Assembly (NCBI GenBank): GCA_024529925.1
Contig: JAFEUB010001789.1
Coordinates: 621,501 to 685,500 of the forward strand
Direction: 5' to 3'
From: Ophthalmolycus amberensis
Taxonomy: Eukaryota > Chordata > Actinopteri > Perciformes > Zoarcidae
DNA: 64,000 nucleotides
Positions 13,101 to 25,100 of the stretch are shown here, piece after piece (positions within the stretch are counted from its first letter, which is position 1; each line of letters begins with the position of its first letter). Under the pieces are notes generated by a model. It was not told the DNA's origin. It ran no database searches and saw only the letters and a list, made by a program, of their open reading frames with translations. Both the position numbers and the translations under genes were made by a program.

Positions 13101-16100
13101 AGTGGTCAAGTTGTAAGTGCTTCAGGTTTGGAAATTGATTAATATTTCAGCGTCGGATTTCAAATGTTGAAACCACCACCAACATCACACTAGGAAGACA
13201 GAGGCTGTGTAGGGCTTTCATTATATACCTCCAAGAAAGTGTGTCGGAAATGAGTTTGCAAGATCACAAAATATGTTTAGAAATTTGCTGAAAAGAAGAT
13301 TCCTAAGCCTTTCTTCAGCTGAATTGATGAGGTCTGTACTGTCAACGATCATCATTGGCATCTGAACAGATGCTAAAAGGACAACGCCAAAACCCGAATG
13401 TCAGAGGTCAACAACACAACAGCCTCCAAGGAGCTGGCTTCAAGTTGGTGTGGGATGGATTGGGAACACTGCCAACCTCATAAATGTGTCTCCAATCGAA
13501 TACTCTCAAAGACAAAGCAAAGAGATCATCCTTTTGGTTTTAAAGTCGTAAGTGAACAACAACATGAAGCTTTCATCAAAGATGTGACAGAAACCAAAAG
13601 GAAAGAGGTTGATGGCATTGTTTGGGAACAAGATTCATTTCCAAAATGACGTTTTATTAGCACTATGTGTATGAGCCCTGATGCAATGATAACAGGCTAG
13701 AAAGGTGGCAGAATGACTTGGTTACAGGATGTAAATTCCAAAAATATCATCTGCAAATGTGTACGATAAATGAGCATTCAATTAGCCAGTGGTTTATGAA
13801 CATATAAGAAAATGATTCTACCATCCCTTCAACAAAGTGAGCAAAACTGGCTTTAACTGCAATTTACATTTGGGATTTGATCGTTTTTACCTTGAAGGAG
13901 ATCTCGTACTGTTCTCCTCCCCAGATCTCCAGACCTGTGTCATATCCTCCGAGCTCCCAGAACCACTTCCTGTCTACAGCAAAAAGTCCACCTGCCATCA
14001 CCGGTGACCTGGGGGACACACAAAATACAACACACACTCACTACTTGCAGTACATTTTGTACAACAGATGCACCCAAAATCACAACATTTACATGAATGA
14101 ATGAATGAAATTTATTTATAGAGCGCTTTTCACAGACATAACATCACAAAGTGCTTAACAGAGCAGAAATTTAAAAGCATAAAAAACACAATGTGACCCT
14201 AGGGTCAATAAATTACATACAGAGAAAAAAAAAAAAAGAGAAAAATTTTAAACATATTTTAAGAGCACTACGGGTCTTAAATCGTGTGCGTGGGACTGAC
14301 AGAAGACCTAGAGCGTGGGCGGGTGAATATGGGTGAAGTAGATCAGCTACATAAGTAGGAGCCTGACCGTGAAGTGCTCTGTAAGTGATGGTGAGAATTT
14401 TGATGCAGAGCGGCAGCATCGCTTTCCACTTTTCAACTGCCAAAAAAATATATATAAATGTACAACTCACAATATCCTTGAACTCAGCACTTTTTTTGAG
14501 TCAAAGTAACCAAATGGAGAGAGAAAGCAAGGAGAATATCAGAAAGCATCACTGCTCAAGAGAGACGTGAGCAGATGCATATTGATTTGTGAGGAACTTT
14601 AAAAACCTTTTCCTTGAAAGCTTGAAGGAAGTCTTGGCTCGGATATCTGTTGGCTACACGGGGACCCCAAAAATATAGACTCTCGCCTCCAGACGCTTAT
14701 CCGTCATCAGACGAGTAAACCAAAGCTGCATACATAATTATTGTCAAATTAAAAGGGATTATTTTGCCGAACATTATGCCTGTAACGATCAGTGAAAAAG
14801 CAAAGGTTTAGAAAAGTCTATTTGTGCTCAATTATTGCTATTCTATAGAAAAAGAAAATACATTTTCTGATCTTTTGTTTGAATGTAAATGGCTGTGTTC
14901 ACTGGAAGAAGCATGAGCAATATATTGGCGAAGCGATGAGTGTTTTGACACAAACCTAACATATGAATGGTTGGCATAACAGTAGATTGTACTGCAGGTG
15001 TTGTTTGAGAGGTTTTTATTCATGCATGTATGCATGTTCTTTGCTGTGACTCTGGTTCTTAGTTGGAATGCAGTGCAACTGCTCTAAATCCAAGCTGACG
15101 GCAGCTGCTGGCCGCCATGATGAGGGCGAAACAAACTTTCCAGCCTACGTGATTAAAAACTCAAAGGACAAAATATAACAGTCAGAATAAGAGCAAGGAA
15201 GCAACACACAGAGACACAGGCAGCAAGCCAGAGTTCATGTATTTATGGTGGCACTATTTCTCACCAGATAATGAAGCTACACTGAAGAGTGCAGAACCAA
15301 TTAACCCACTGCAGAGCACTGTGGCTTCCGTCTGTTGTGACGAGCTCTGTGCTGCTGAGTGCGGGGCTTGTTAGCTCTTACACCGCTGCTGTACAGTACT
15401 CGATTGTAGCGGCAGCACACCTGAGGCAGACAAATTGGGGCAGCAGGTGCAGACACACGACTATATTTGATTTCTTGTAAGGAACCCAACCCACCTAGTG
15501 TCTTCTTTGAATCCAAGTCATGCCACACTGATCCTAACGATCGATCACAACTCAACCCCCCCTGCCCTTCTCCCACAAACAGCCACATCTTCGGCACAGA
15601 CATGTCACTATACACGCTTGCAGATACACCAGGTTGTCATAGTTACAAGCATTTCATCAAGTAGAAGTCGGAGGCAGGCAGCCAGCAGGTAGTCTGCTCT
15701 CGCCAAAGTCGTCCCTGAGGAGGATCAATTAAATGGCAAACAGGGCAGCTACTGTACTGTCAGCAGTGAGAAACACTCCGGGGCTTCCCACGCCTCATGA
15801 GCTGTGAGCACAGACACGAGTCCCGTGGTGATAACAGCCAGCTTTCAGCTTCTCCAAGGGTGAACAGGATGAAAATAATCCACTAGCAGTGATAACCGTA
15901 CAAACACCTCTGTACTTCCCTCCGACATTCTTTTTGTTTTGTCTTTTAACATAATCAGTGTCACTCTGTCCAAACTGCGCTACTCTATTTCGTGGTGCAA
16001 ACAGTTATGTTTGCTGTGCCTGCTATTTGTTGGATGGGTCTCTAAATGACCACTTCAGCTAAATGATACGCATGTGTGCTAAATGAATGGCTGTGCTTGC

Positions 16101-19100
16101 TGCGTAATGAAGTTGTCATCATTTCCAATTGTTTCAATGACAATCATTTTCTTTATTGGCATGTTTACAGACATTTTGCCAGCTTACCATGTTATTACAA
16201 AACCATTGGAATTGTTTCTTCTCTTTTGGAAAGGCTTTCTGCCAGATTTTGAAACTTGGCTGCAGGGATTTGTTCCCATTCAGCCACAAGAGAACTTGTG
16301 AGTTCAGCCACTGTGCGATAAGGCCTGGGTCTCAGTTGGTGTTCTAATTCCTTCTGAAGGTGCAGAATGGGGTCGAGCTCATGGCTCTGTGCAGGCCAGG
16401 CAAGGTCTATCACACCAAACTGGGAAAAGCATTTCTTTACGGAGCTGGCTTTGTGCATTGTCATGTTGAAACAGGAAAAGGCCTTCAACAAACTGTTAGC
16501 ATGTTATTCTCTAACATGTGTACAACCACTCTCCCAACTTTTATAAAGCAACAAGTTATAAATCAAACAATTTCCCCAAGTGATGTATCCATGTTTCCTG
16601 CTTTGTTTTTGCCCTGCATGACAACAACTACAGTCTTCGGTTCCATTATGGACGTACGTATATTAGAGGAAAATAAACTTTGTATTTATACAAATGTAAG
16701 TGTGTGGACAGTGAGCTTGATTCCCACTTGCTAAAAGACAGTAATATAAAGCAGCTGGAGTCAGATTACATAACAGTGTTTGATTTTGCCTGGAATAATA
16801 AGCCATTGCTCTCAAACTTTATCTATATTAATATAGATTTGAGCACAAAGGACCAGTTTGAATCCTTGCAGGGGAATGGACTTAATTACCGCTGAGACAT
16901 AGTGCAGCAAAGGAGTAGATGAAGCAACCAGCTTTAGAAACTCCCGCTGGTGTCTGTTGTGTTCATTAAGAAAGCCGATAGTGCACTTACAAAAAAAGTA
17001 CATATTGTGCAGCTATAATTACTATAATTATTACATTATTTTCCATTGTGCATGAAGGCAATCTAATTCACACTCAACTGGTAATACTTACTCCAGAGTA
17101 AGCATGGGCTACACACACATGCACCATTGCCCCACTGCCACACTGGACCAGAGGCAATGAAGGGCAGGTGAACACCGTATGGATTTAATTAGCTGTCTGT
17201 AGCACAGCCATGGTCTGCTGTTGCTGATAAAGTGACCCAAGTATGCAGCTTATAGATATTGATATAGAAAAAGAGATTTATAACCTGCTCGTCTGTGTTG
17301 CTCATGTAAAAGCATGCGGTACAACAGTGTGGCTGTAGGTAGGAGAACCACTGAGCACAATGTTTAATTCATGTGTTGACACAGCGTCTACAGTTGGAGG
17401 AGCACTGCAGCGCACCAGTGAAGTGGCTGCTCAGGGGGTGTTTGACTTCCACTGTACTGCCTGTCGTACGAGCACATGGATTCCCCCCTCCTGCTATAAG
17501 TAGAAAAGTAAAACAAACAAAAAAATGAAACACTGGCTTTCGGTCTGTCCACACCTCGGAAACGTCAAGCTAAGTGAGGTGGGGGTATTACTTGACAACG
17601 TCCTCCGTGTGTGCTGCACAAACCAACATCATGTTGAAAGAATACTTCACCCACAAAATGACCATTTGTATTTTCAATTATTTACCATGTGCTACATGAA
17701 ATTCTTGAGAAGAGCAGTTTTCTTTTTGCATGCCTTCCGGCAAACGGAAAATCTGAACACAGGATTTAAATGGATGGATTTGAATGAATGGGGTCAAGGA
17801 TTAACAACAGCAAAACCACATCAAAAATGGGTTTGAAAACTCTCACACAACTTGTGCAGCATTATCCAAGTCAGTCGTATGCTCAGTACTTCCCAAACAC
17901 ATGCAACTTTGCCACAATCGTACTATAAGTGTATCAGTTATTAACCAGTAACATATACACAATATTTACACAATTGAACACATCTCACAAGTGTTACCTG
18001 TATTACACCATCAAAATTATTAAAATAGACCTTGTAGTTAGAGTTCTGGACTCTATTGAGTATGGGTATGCAATTTTCGAGCCGAGGCCTAAAAATAGGG
18101 CTAGGGCCCAGGAGGTTAAGTCACCTGGTCATCATTATCCATGTGCACATTCAACCATTCATCCTTGGACTAGCTGCCCACTTATTTATCAACTCAGAAG
18201 TCAGATACACATTGCTGCTATAGCCTACGCTCTCAGGGCATCATCACTCTCTCAATCCTCTGTCGTTACTGAATTTGAAATGCTCCCGATCTCGTATGCA
18301 GCACCTTTTAAAACGCGAGGGGTTTACGGTCGTGATCGAGTTCTGTGATAGCCAGCGTCCTACAGATGAAGTGTGTGAGGTGAAGCATTCATGTATAAAA
18401 CATCCCCATATTCAGGAGTAAAGCTTGTTGGAGGAGTAGGCTATGAAAACAAAGACACCATCAATAATGAGAGCATCATGCCACTCACTCGAAGGGCTCA
18501 CTGGGGTCGTCGCTCTGCAGCTCTGTAGGGATCGGTATCCGTTTGTAGTACATTTCCCAGTCAAACGCCCCTCGCATGGCGTCCCCCGCCTGCGTGTCGT
18601 AGCCAAAGTTGTCGTGGTCGATCACGTCGATCATCGGACACACGATCGTCTTCCTGTTCTGGACGATTCGGTCTGAGAGACACAGACGCAGCAGATAGTT
18701 CAGTCCAAAAAAAAAAAAAAGTTGTTCCACCGCTTTTCATGAAAGCAAACCAGAAACAACGTTTTAGTTTGTACAAGACTTAGAGTTGTGTTTGTGTGTC
18801 TGTCTTTGTTTGAGTATTGAGGGTGCTTCATCTACGGTGGTAAAGGAGGATGTCAGTGGGTGCCCAGCAAGAATGAATGTATGTATGTGTGTGTTTGTTT
18901 GTGCACTGTTGTGCCCCTTTTTCCACTGAGCTCTCGGCACATGTCAGACGCACATCAACCTTTCACTGGAAAGGGGTTGCCAGTGTGTTGACTCAGTAAA
19001 GAAAATGCTCAAGTAATATATTTTTGGAAAAGTGCAGCTCGAAATCAGTTTGAACCATTTATTTCAACAAGTCTAGTCCAGTTTCTGAGCTCATCTGTGA

Positions 19101-22100
19101 GACAGTGTAACCATTTTCAAGGTAATTTATGAGTGATGGTTCTGACTTGCAGTTTCTTTCGATGACATTTGGATTAAGTGCAGTACTTTAGGTGTGTGGT
19201 CCTTAAAAGTGATTTTGTTTTTCCCAACCACCGCTTTTAAATTGGAAATCGTAGATCTTTATTATTATACGGTTGTCATTTGAATGCCACACAGGGTGCA
19301 CGTAAAATGAAATTGTACTCATCATTTTGTCACAGCCTCCTTACCCTCGCTCCTTTATTAAATGTCACAAAGTGTTGTAATGAACACAAACAGCTGCCTG
19401 TTTATGTCACACACTGGCAGACATGCGTCATTGTCCTGAGTGTTGTGTTAACAATAGAGGTAACGTGGGTCATTAAGCTTGTTGTTAAAAAGGTTCAATG
19501 TGGGACGGCGCCATGCTGGGAAACAGAGCCGAATATGGGTCATTAATGGAAAAAAGGGTAATTGAGAAAGTGAGCGCGTTTGTGAGCAAGTCCATCAGGC
19601 AGAGGAGGAAGCGCTTAGTCTCACAGTAGGTGGTGTGTGTTTGTTTGTGCGCGTCAGTTACATCCATCTGCTATGAGGACCTTGCGATTCGGGACATTCA
19701 TCTTAAAGAGAGGACATATTGGGAAATTAAAGCTTTTGGAAAAGTGAGGACACTTTTGGGAAGTAAAGAGATTTTAAAAGAGAAATTCTTAAAATGAAAC
19801 CTGGTGGCAAATGAGTTTCAGCACTGGGGATTAACAAAGCTTTCGCAATTTTGGAAATTCATTGGGAAAAGTGAGGACATTTTGTGAAGTGCCTGGTATC
19901 AGACAAGATGGCGGGCAACATCCACGATGGTCATCCACAGGAAATGACTTTGGGACAACGGGTGGAAGTTGTTCGTCACGTTTTTTGTGAGGCAATGTAG
20001 AAGGCATGCAGACAAAGAAGCAGACATTGCCGGTGATCGTGAATGCAAGTTGGGAGTCTCTGCTTTCTTCGAGACTATAAGTGCATCAGTATAAGAGCTC
20101 AGTTTTTATTCACTGAAACTTTGTTTTAAAACTGCCATTCTCTCTCTTCTACCAATCAAACTACCAAATGCCCCCGTAATAAGTTAAGTGTAGTGAAGGA
20201 AGACTCAAGCCTTAGCACCCAATTGTTACCTAATATATCTACTGCGGATGCAGCTAACGCTAACTGTAAAGTAGTGAGTCATGAATTACAGTTGTTGTTT
20301 TAGTCAAGTTGTCTGTGGAATAATTTTTCCACTCCACCACGAATGAAGAGATTTGGCTGGGATAAGCTTTACATCGTTACATATCTTGACAGTGATTTTG
20401 ATCTAGCTAATGCTAAGCTAATGCTTTTGTGTTCCTCACCCAGCAGCGGTGGCAGCCAGTTGACGTTGGCCTCACAGTGGGAGTCCAGGAAGGTGATGAC
20501 TTCTCCTTTAGCCGAGGAGGCTCCGAGCAGGCGAGTCCTGATCAGCCCCTCCCTCTTCTTGGTCCTCAGGATGCGAACCTTGGGCATCCGCATCATGTAC
20601 TCCTCCAGCGCCTCCTTCAGGTGCTCTGCACAGAGGGGAGGGGAGGCAGGAGGGGATACAGGAAGAGGGTGGGATCATCAGTGTCATGTTTAGTGCTCTC
20701 AAGAATTGCTCAGTTAAGTGGTATTATTTCCTTTGCCCTGACATTTGTTTTCTCTCAGACTGACACATCGACCTCAATCATTTTCTTGATTTCCTAGAAT
20801 GCCCTTGGAAAAACAACAGCGAGGGGATTTTCAGCCTACGGCGTGGAAATACACATGGCAATTTCATGGACAACAAAGCTGTGTCTGCTTTTGCAATGTT
20901 TGAGTCTGTTGATGGTGAAATTTGTCTCTACATTATCAACTTCAGATTGTATGCTTGTTGAACCAAAATGCACATTGACGCGTGTAGAGAGAAGAATGAG
21001 ATTTTTAAAAGCTGCCATTGAGGCCAGCTGCACATGCTGACTAAACCTCTATTAATGCAATGTATCCTCAGACAACAATTTGTAAGATGTCCTTTGACGC
21101 TTTTTATTCTCCATCACCTGTTTCGGCTCACATTTACATACAAATTGATTGTTTACGTGGGTTGCAAACAAATAGCCCAGAACAGTGTAAAAAATTGTTG
21201 GAGTTAACTTGACTTGAAAACAAAAATATATATTTATTGTATATATATATACACACAAATGTTTTCAGTGCAAAACAGTGTGGAGATTTGTCCTGTGCTC
21301 ACCTGCCTGATCACTAACTCTCCTGTCATTGGAGATCCTGTTCCCCTCATCTGCTCTGCAATCACCTCATTCACCCACCTCAACTTCCATGTCCACACCT
21401 GGACCTCAATATCCTCATCAGCCACTCTTTACCGGCCCAGACTCATTAACCCTCTGCCAGACTGTCTAGACTCCCATGTCAGCCTGGTTCGTGACTCTGT
21501 TTTGACTGATTGAAAAGATATCGAACTCTCAGCTACTTCGGCATTCATGCTTTTTTTCCAGTGATTTCTGAGTTGCTGTTACAGGGATGGGCTTCTCCCT
21601 TGAAGTGTTTCTGTTTAGTCATATTCACAGGATAGAGGTTGGTGTGCAGTGGTTACTGCAGTTCCCTGTGGTAGACTGGCAACCTTTCCAGGGTGTTGCT
21701 TGCCTCTTGCCCACTGCATGCTGACAGTCGGGCTAGTCTCCAGCCCTCTGCAACCCTGCACAAGATGGATTTTTACTGCAGTAGCAGTGAAGGACAGATT
21801 CAGGATGGGAAACTTTTTAAACAACAAAAGGTTGTACAGGTCCCTTAATGCCTTTACGCAACACATCTCAACCACAACTTTTCTTCAGTTGTCTGCCCGT
21901 CGGATAACACATTTTCAATGCTGACATTACATACTAAACATTAAATCAGACCGACAAGCTGCAGAAAAAAATGTTGCTGCACTGATGCAGGACAACAAAA
22001 AGGAATAGATATATTGCATCAGTAAATACTCAAAACAGCCCACACCTTTCCGTTGCTGAGATGGACATGCATTGATTAATGAGACAGAAACAAATGGATT

Positions 22101-25100
22101 CAGACAAACTTGAATCTCCTCTGACGATTATTAAACAGCTGATAATTCATTATCCCTCTATATAAATTGCTTGCAACAGATACCTGCTCTTGCAGAGAGA
22201 TGCTGCAGGCCTCCTTCTAGCAAAACTGTCACAAGTAAACAATCGCCATAGAACACTGTAACCCAAAGGTTTGTCAAAACCAGCAGTTTTGTAGGACAAC
22301 CATCAGCCCTGTGATTGCCACTGTAATCAAATCAAAGATCACTCTGCTAAGTTCAGCTATACCATTAGTCATAGAAGCAGGAAGGTTTAAAGGGCTCTCT
22401 CGGGATACATAGTTTGTTTAGATGGGACTGAAGACTTTTCCTTTCATGTGTTATTGCTCCTTTGTTCATAATTGAATGGGTGATCATAGGAGTTTAGAGC
22501 AATGTATTTGGAAGGATGCTTTTTGTTGTGGAACACTTTGGTAGAAGAGACACAATTCTCTGACAAGCTTTGTGAAGCAAGTTATTTTCTGACTTGTTTC
22601 CCAATTGCATATTTGGTATGCGTGTCTTAAAAGCACGCGTCAGGGTTTGACGGTAGGGTTGAGGGTCTAAATTTGATATTCTGGTGAAATGGTTTTACAC
22701 CCACCGTAGGTCAAATAAGGAGGATGTTGCAACCGCCCCGTGTTTTGGAGGTGAAAAATAGATAATTACTCTTTTTGACACTAATATCTAATTTATGAGG
22801 ATAAGAGCAGGAGCCCTGAATGTTTAAATATAAATTACCCCTGAAGCAGTCAAAACATAAAACGGAACTTTGACAGATGCTTAACAAAAAGCCACATTAC
22901 TGCCTGTCAACAAGAGCAGAGAGAAACTATACGAGAAGCTGGAAAGTTGACCTTTTAACTTCATACGTTGAAACCTTCATTTACTTTCATGCAAATTCCA
23001 AATCTAACTGAGCTGAAGTTGACGAGCTTCAGAGAAATACCAAAGCGGCTCTACACATTTCCCACGCAAGTTGTGTACGGGTTGTGTAAGATCCAGCCCC
23101 TCAGTCGTGTCAAAGCAGCTGTCAATGTTTACAACTTTGATAAAAGGAAGAAGCCAAACTAGTTCTCATGGAATGGGAAAAATAAAAAGAACATCTTGAG
23201 TGAATTGTGGGAACAACGATCAGGTAAACTTGTGTTCTCGCCTCCAAGTGTGTTGTCCACAAAAAAAAACTGACGTTAAGTTGATGTTCTAGTTTGCAGT
23301 CCATCTCTCCATCTGTCTTGCTAACCTAGCCGGTCAGTGCATCTCTTGACCAGTCTGTGTCTTGTTTGCCACGTCCAGGGCTGTGTTCTGGGACTTTGTC
23401 CGTGATAAAAGTGACAGTGAAATACAACAATATGCACACATACTTTTAAAACAAGACCATGATCACCTAGTTTCTTTAGGGGGAGACAGCAGGTCAGCAG
23501 TATTATGACACATAAGTAGTGTTCATTCGCTGAAAGCTGGGAACCTGAAGAATCATTCGAGTTGCAGCTATGTGTCAAGTTGTACTATAAATAAATAAAT
23601 ATGTAATAAACATTTTGTTTTGTTTAGGCACCTACATATTTAAATGTTGAAAGTTTAGAGTGGATAAGGGCATAGCACATTATGATGGAAGTATATGATG
23701 GCCATTCCCATGCTGAATTCTCTCTCATAAATTGTTGCAGTCATTTTTGGGGTTGATTCCATTGGTAACGCAGATCTAGTGCTCAATTTAACAATTTTCT
23801 GCCATTCGAGAATTGATAGAAATATGCAAAAATTCCTCTAAAATACCACATGAAGACACCAAGACCTTGATCTACAACTTAGAAAAAGCCACGCTGTGAT
23901 TTGGTAGCAAGAACTTTTGACAACATTTTGAGATTTTTGCAAGAATGTCAAGCACTTCCATCCATCCTGGTTTCTTCACTCCCCTCGGTATTTCTCTGTT
24001 TCTTCTTTCTATCTTGACCCATTATGGATACAGCTCTAGTTTTTGCCACAGAGAAACATAAAGCATCTTCAGGGACGAGGAAGGATCCTATCTACAAGGG
24101 CAACAGGGAAGATGTGACAGGACTCATTCCTTCTGTCCTCCATATTTCTCTCTGTTCTAACTACTCTTTAGAAACTATGATATGGAAGCCTTTATTTTCC
24201 CATTTATTGATACTGCTTGTGTCTCAGTTGTTAATCTGTGTTTTTCTCTTCTCTGGTTGGGATGTGCATCAACACTTAGTTTGTCGCTCTTTAAATCACG
24301 TCAACTGACTTGCTCCTTCACACCCGCCATAACTACAACCAGTAGAGCGTATGGATACTGACCAAGCTACCATATTTGGGTGTGAGAACAGGCTGCATAT
24401 TCACACCTAAAGGCAATTTAAGAGTTCAGGGAACCTAACCTCCATGTCTACTCAGCTTGTATCTCCCTCACATATTCTCGCCGAGTCCTGTGACGGTCAG
24501 CCATCTTTATTTTCCGTAAAGTGTGTAAAGTGTGACATTGCAACAAGGGTGGGAGGGCACCGAAAGGTCGGCGCCAAACTGTGTGGAAAAGGCGAGCTGT
24601 CCTCCCCATGTGCTCCATCAATAAATTAACCCATTAAAAGCTGACCATTACGAGCCATGACTCTGGCTCACCCTACACATAGAGATGCTTACATCATCCT
24701 GCTAATGACAGGAAGCGAGGCAAAATGAATCAACGGGCATTCACCCGGCGTGTGAAGAGAGCTTGTAGAGGGAGAGGGATCAGAGCATTTAATTATGATT
24801 GGTTTAATTTTCGCTGAATAAATTGGAATACCGCTCACAATGTTTACCAAAAGCAAGGAGGCAATTAATCACGCTAATGAGAGCGAGCTGATGTCGGCAA
24901 ACACATTAGTCTTTATTAGAATGTGAAGCGGAGGAGATTGGAGGGTTGAGGCGTCGTGGATGTCGGGGTCATTTCCCAGCGTGGATCAGAGGGCTGAATC
25001 GCTCATCACACACCAGGTTGGTGATAAAAATTCAAGATGTTTATTCAGACTCCACCTGAACTCCCAGTATCCTATCCATCCCTTTTTTTTTTTACCTTCC

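Larger units (their letters stand above)
14009..18488 (-). other. galnt10 intron 6
   Basis: 4,480 bp, the most element-dense intron: L2-type LINE relic (14094-14415), Tc1-type transposase relic (about 16195-16491), a dispersed teleost repeat (17630-17925) and a possible tRNA-like fragment (18027-18088). Confidence 0.95.
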
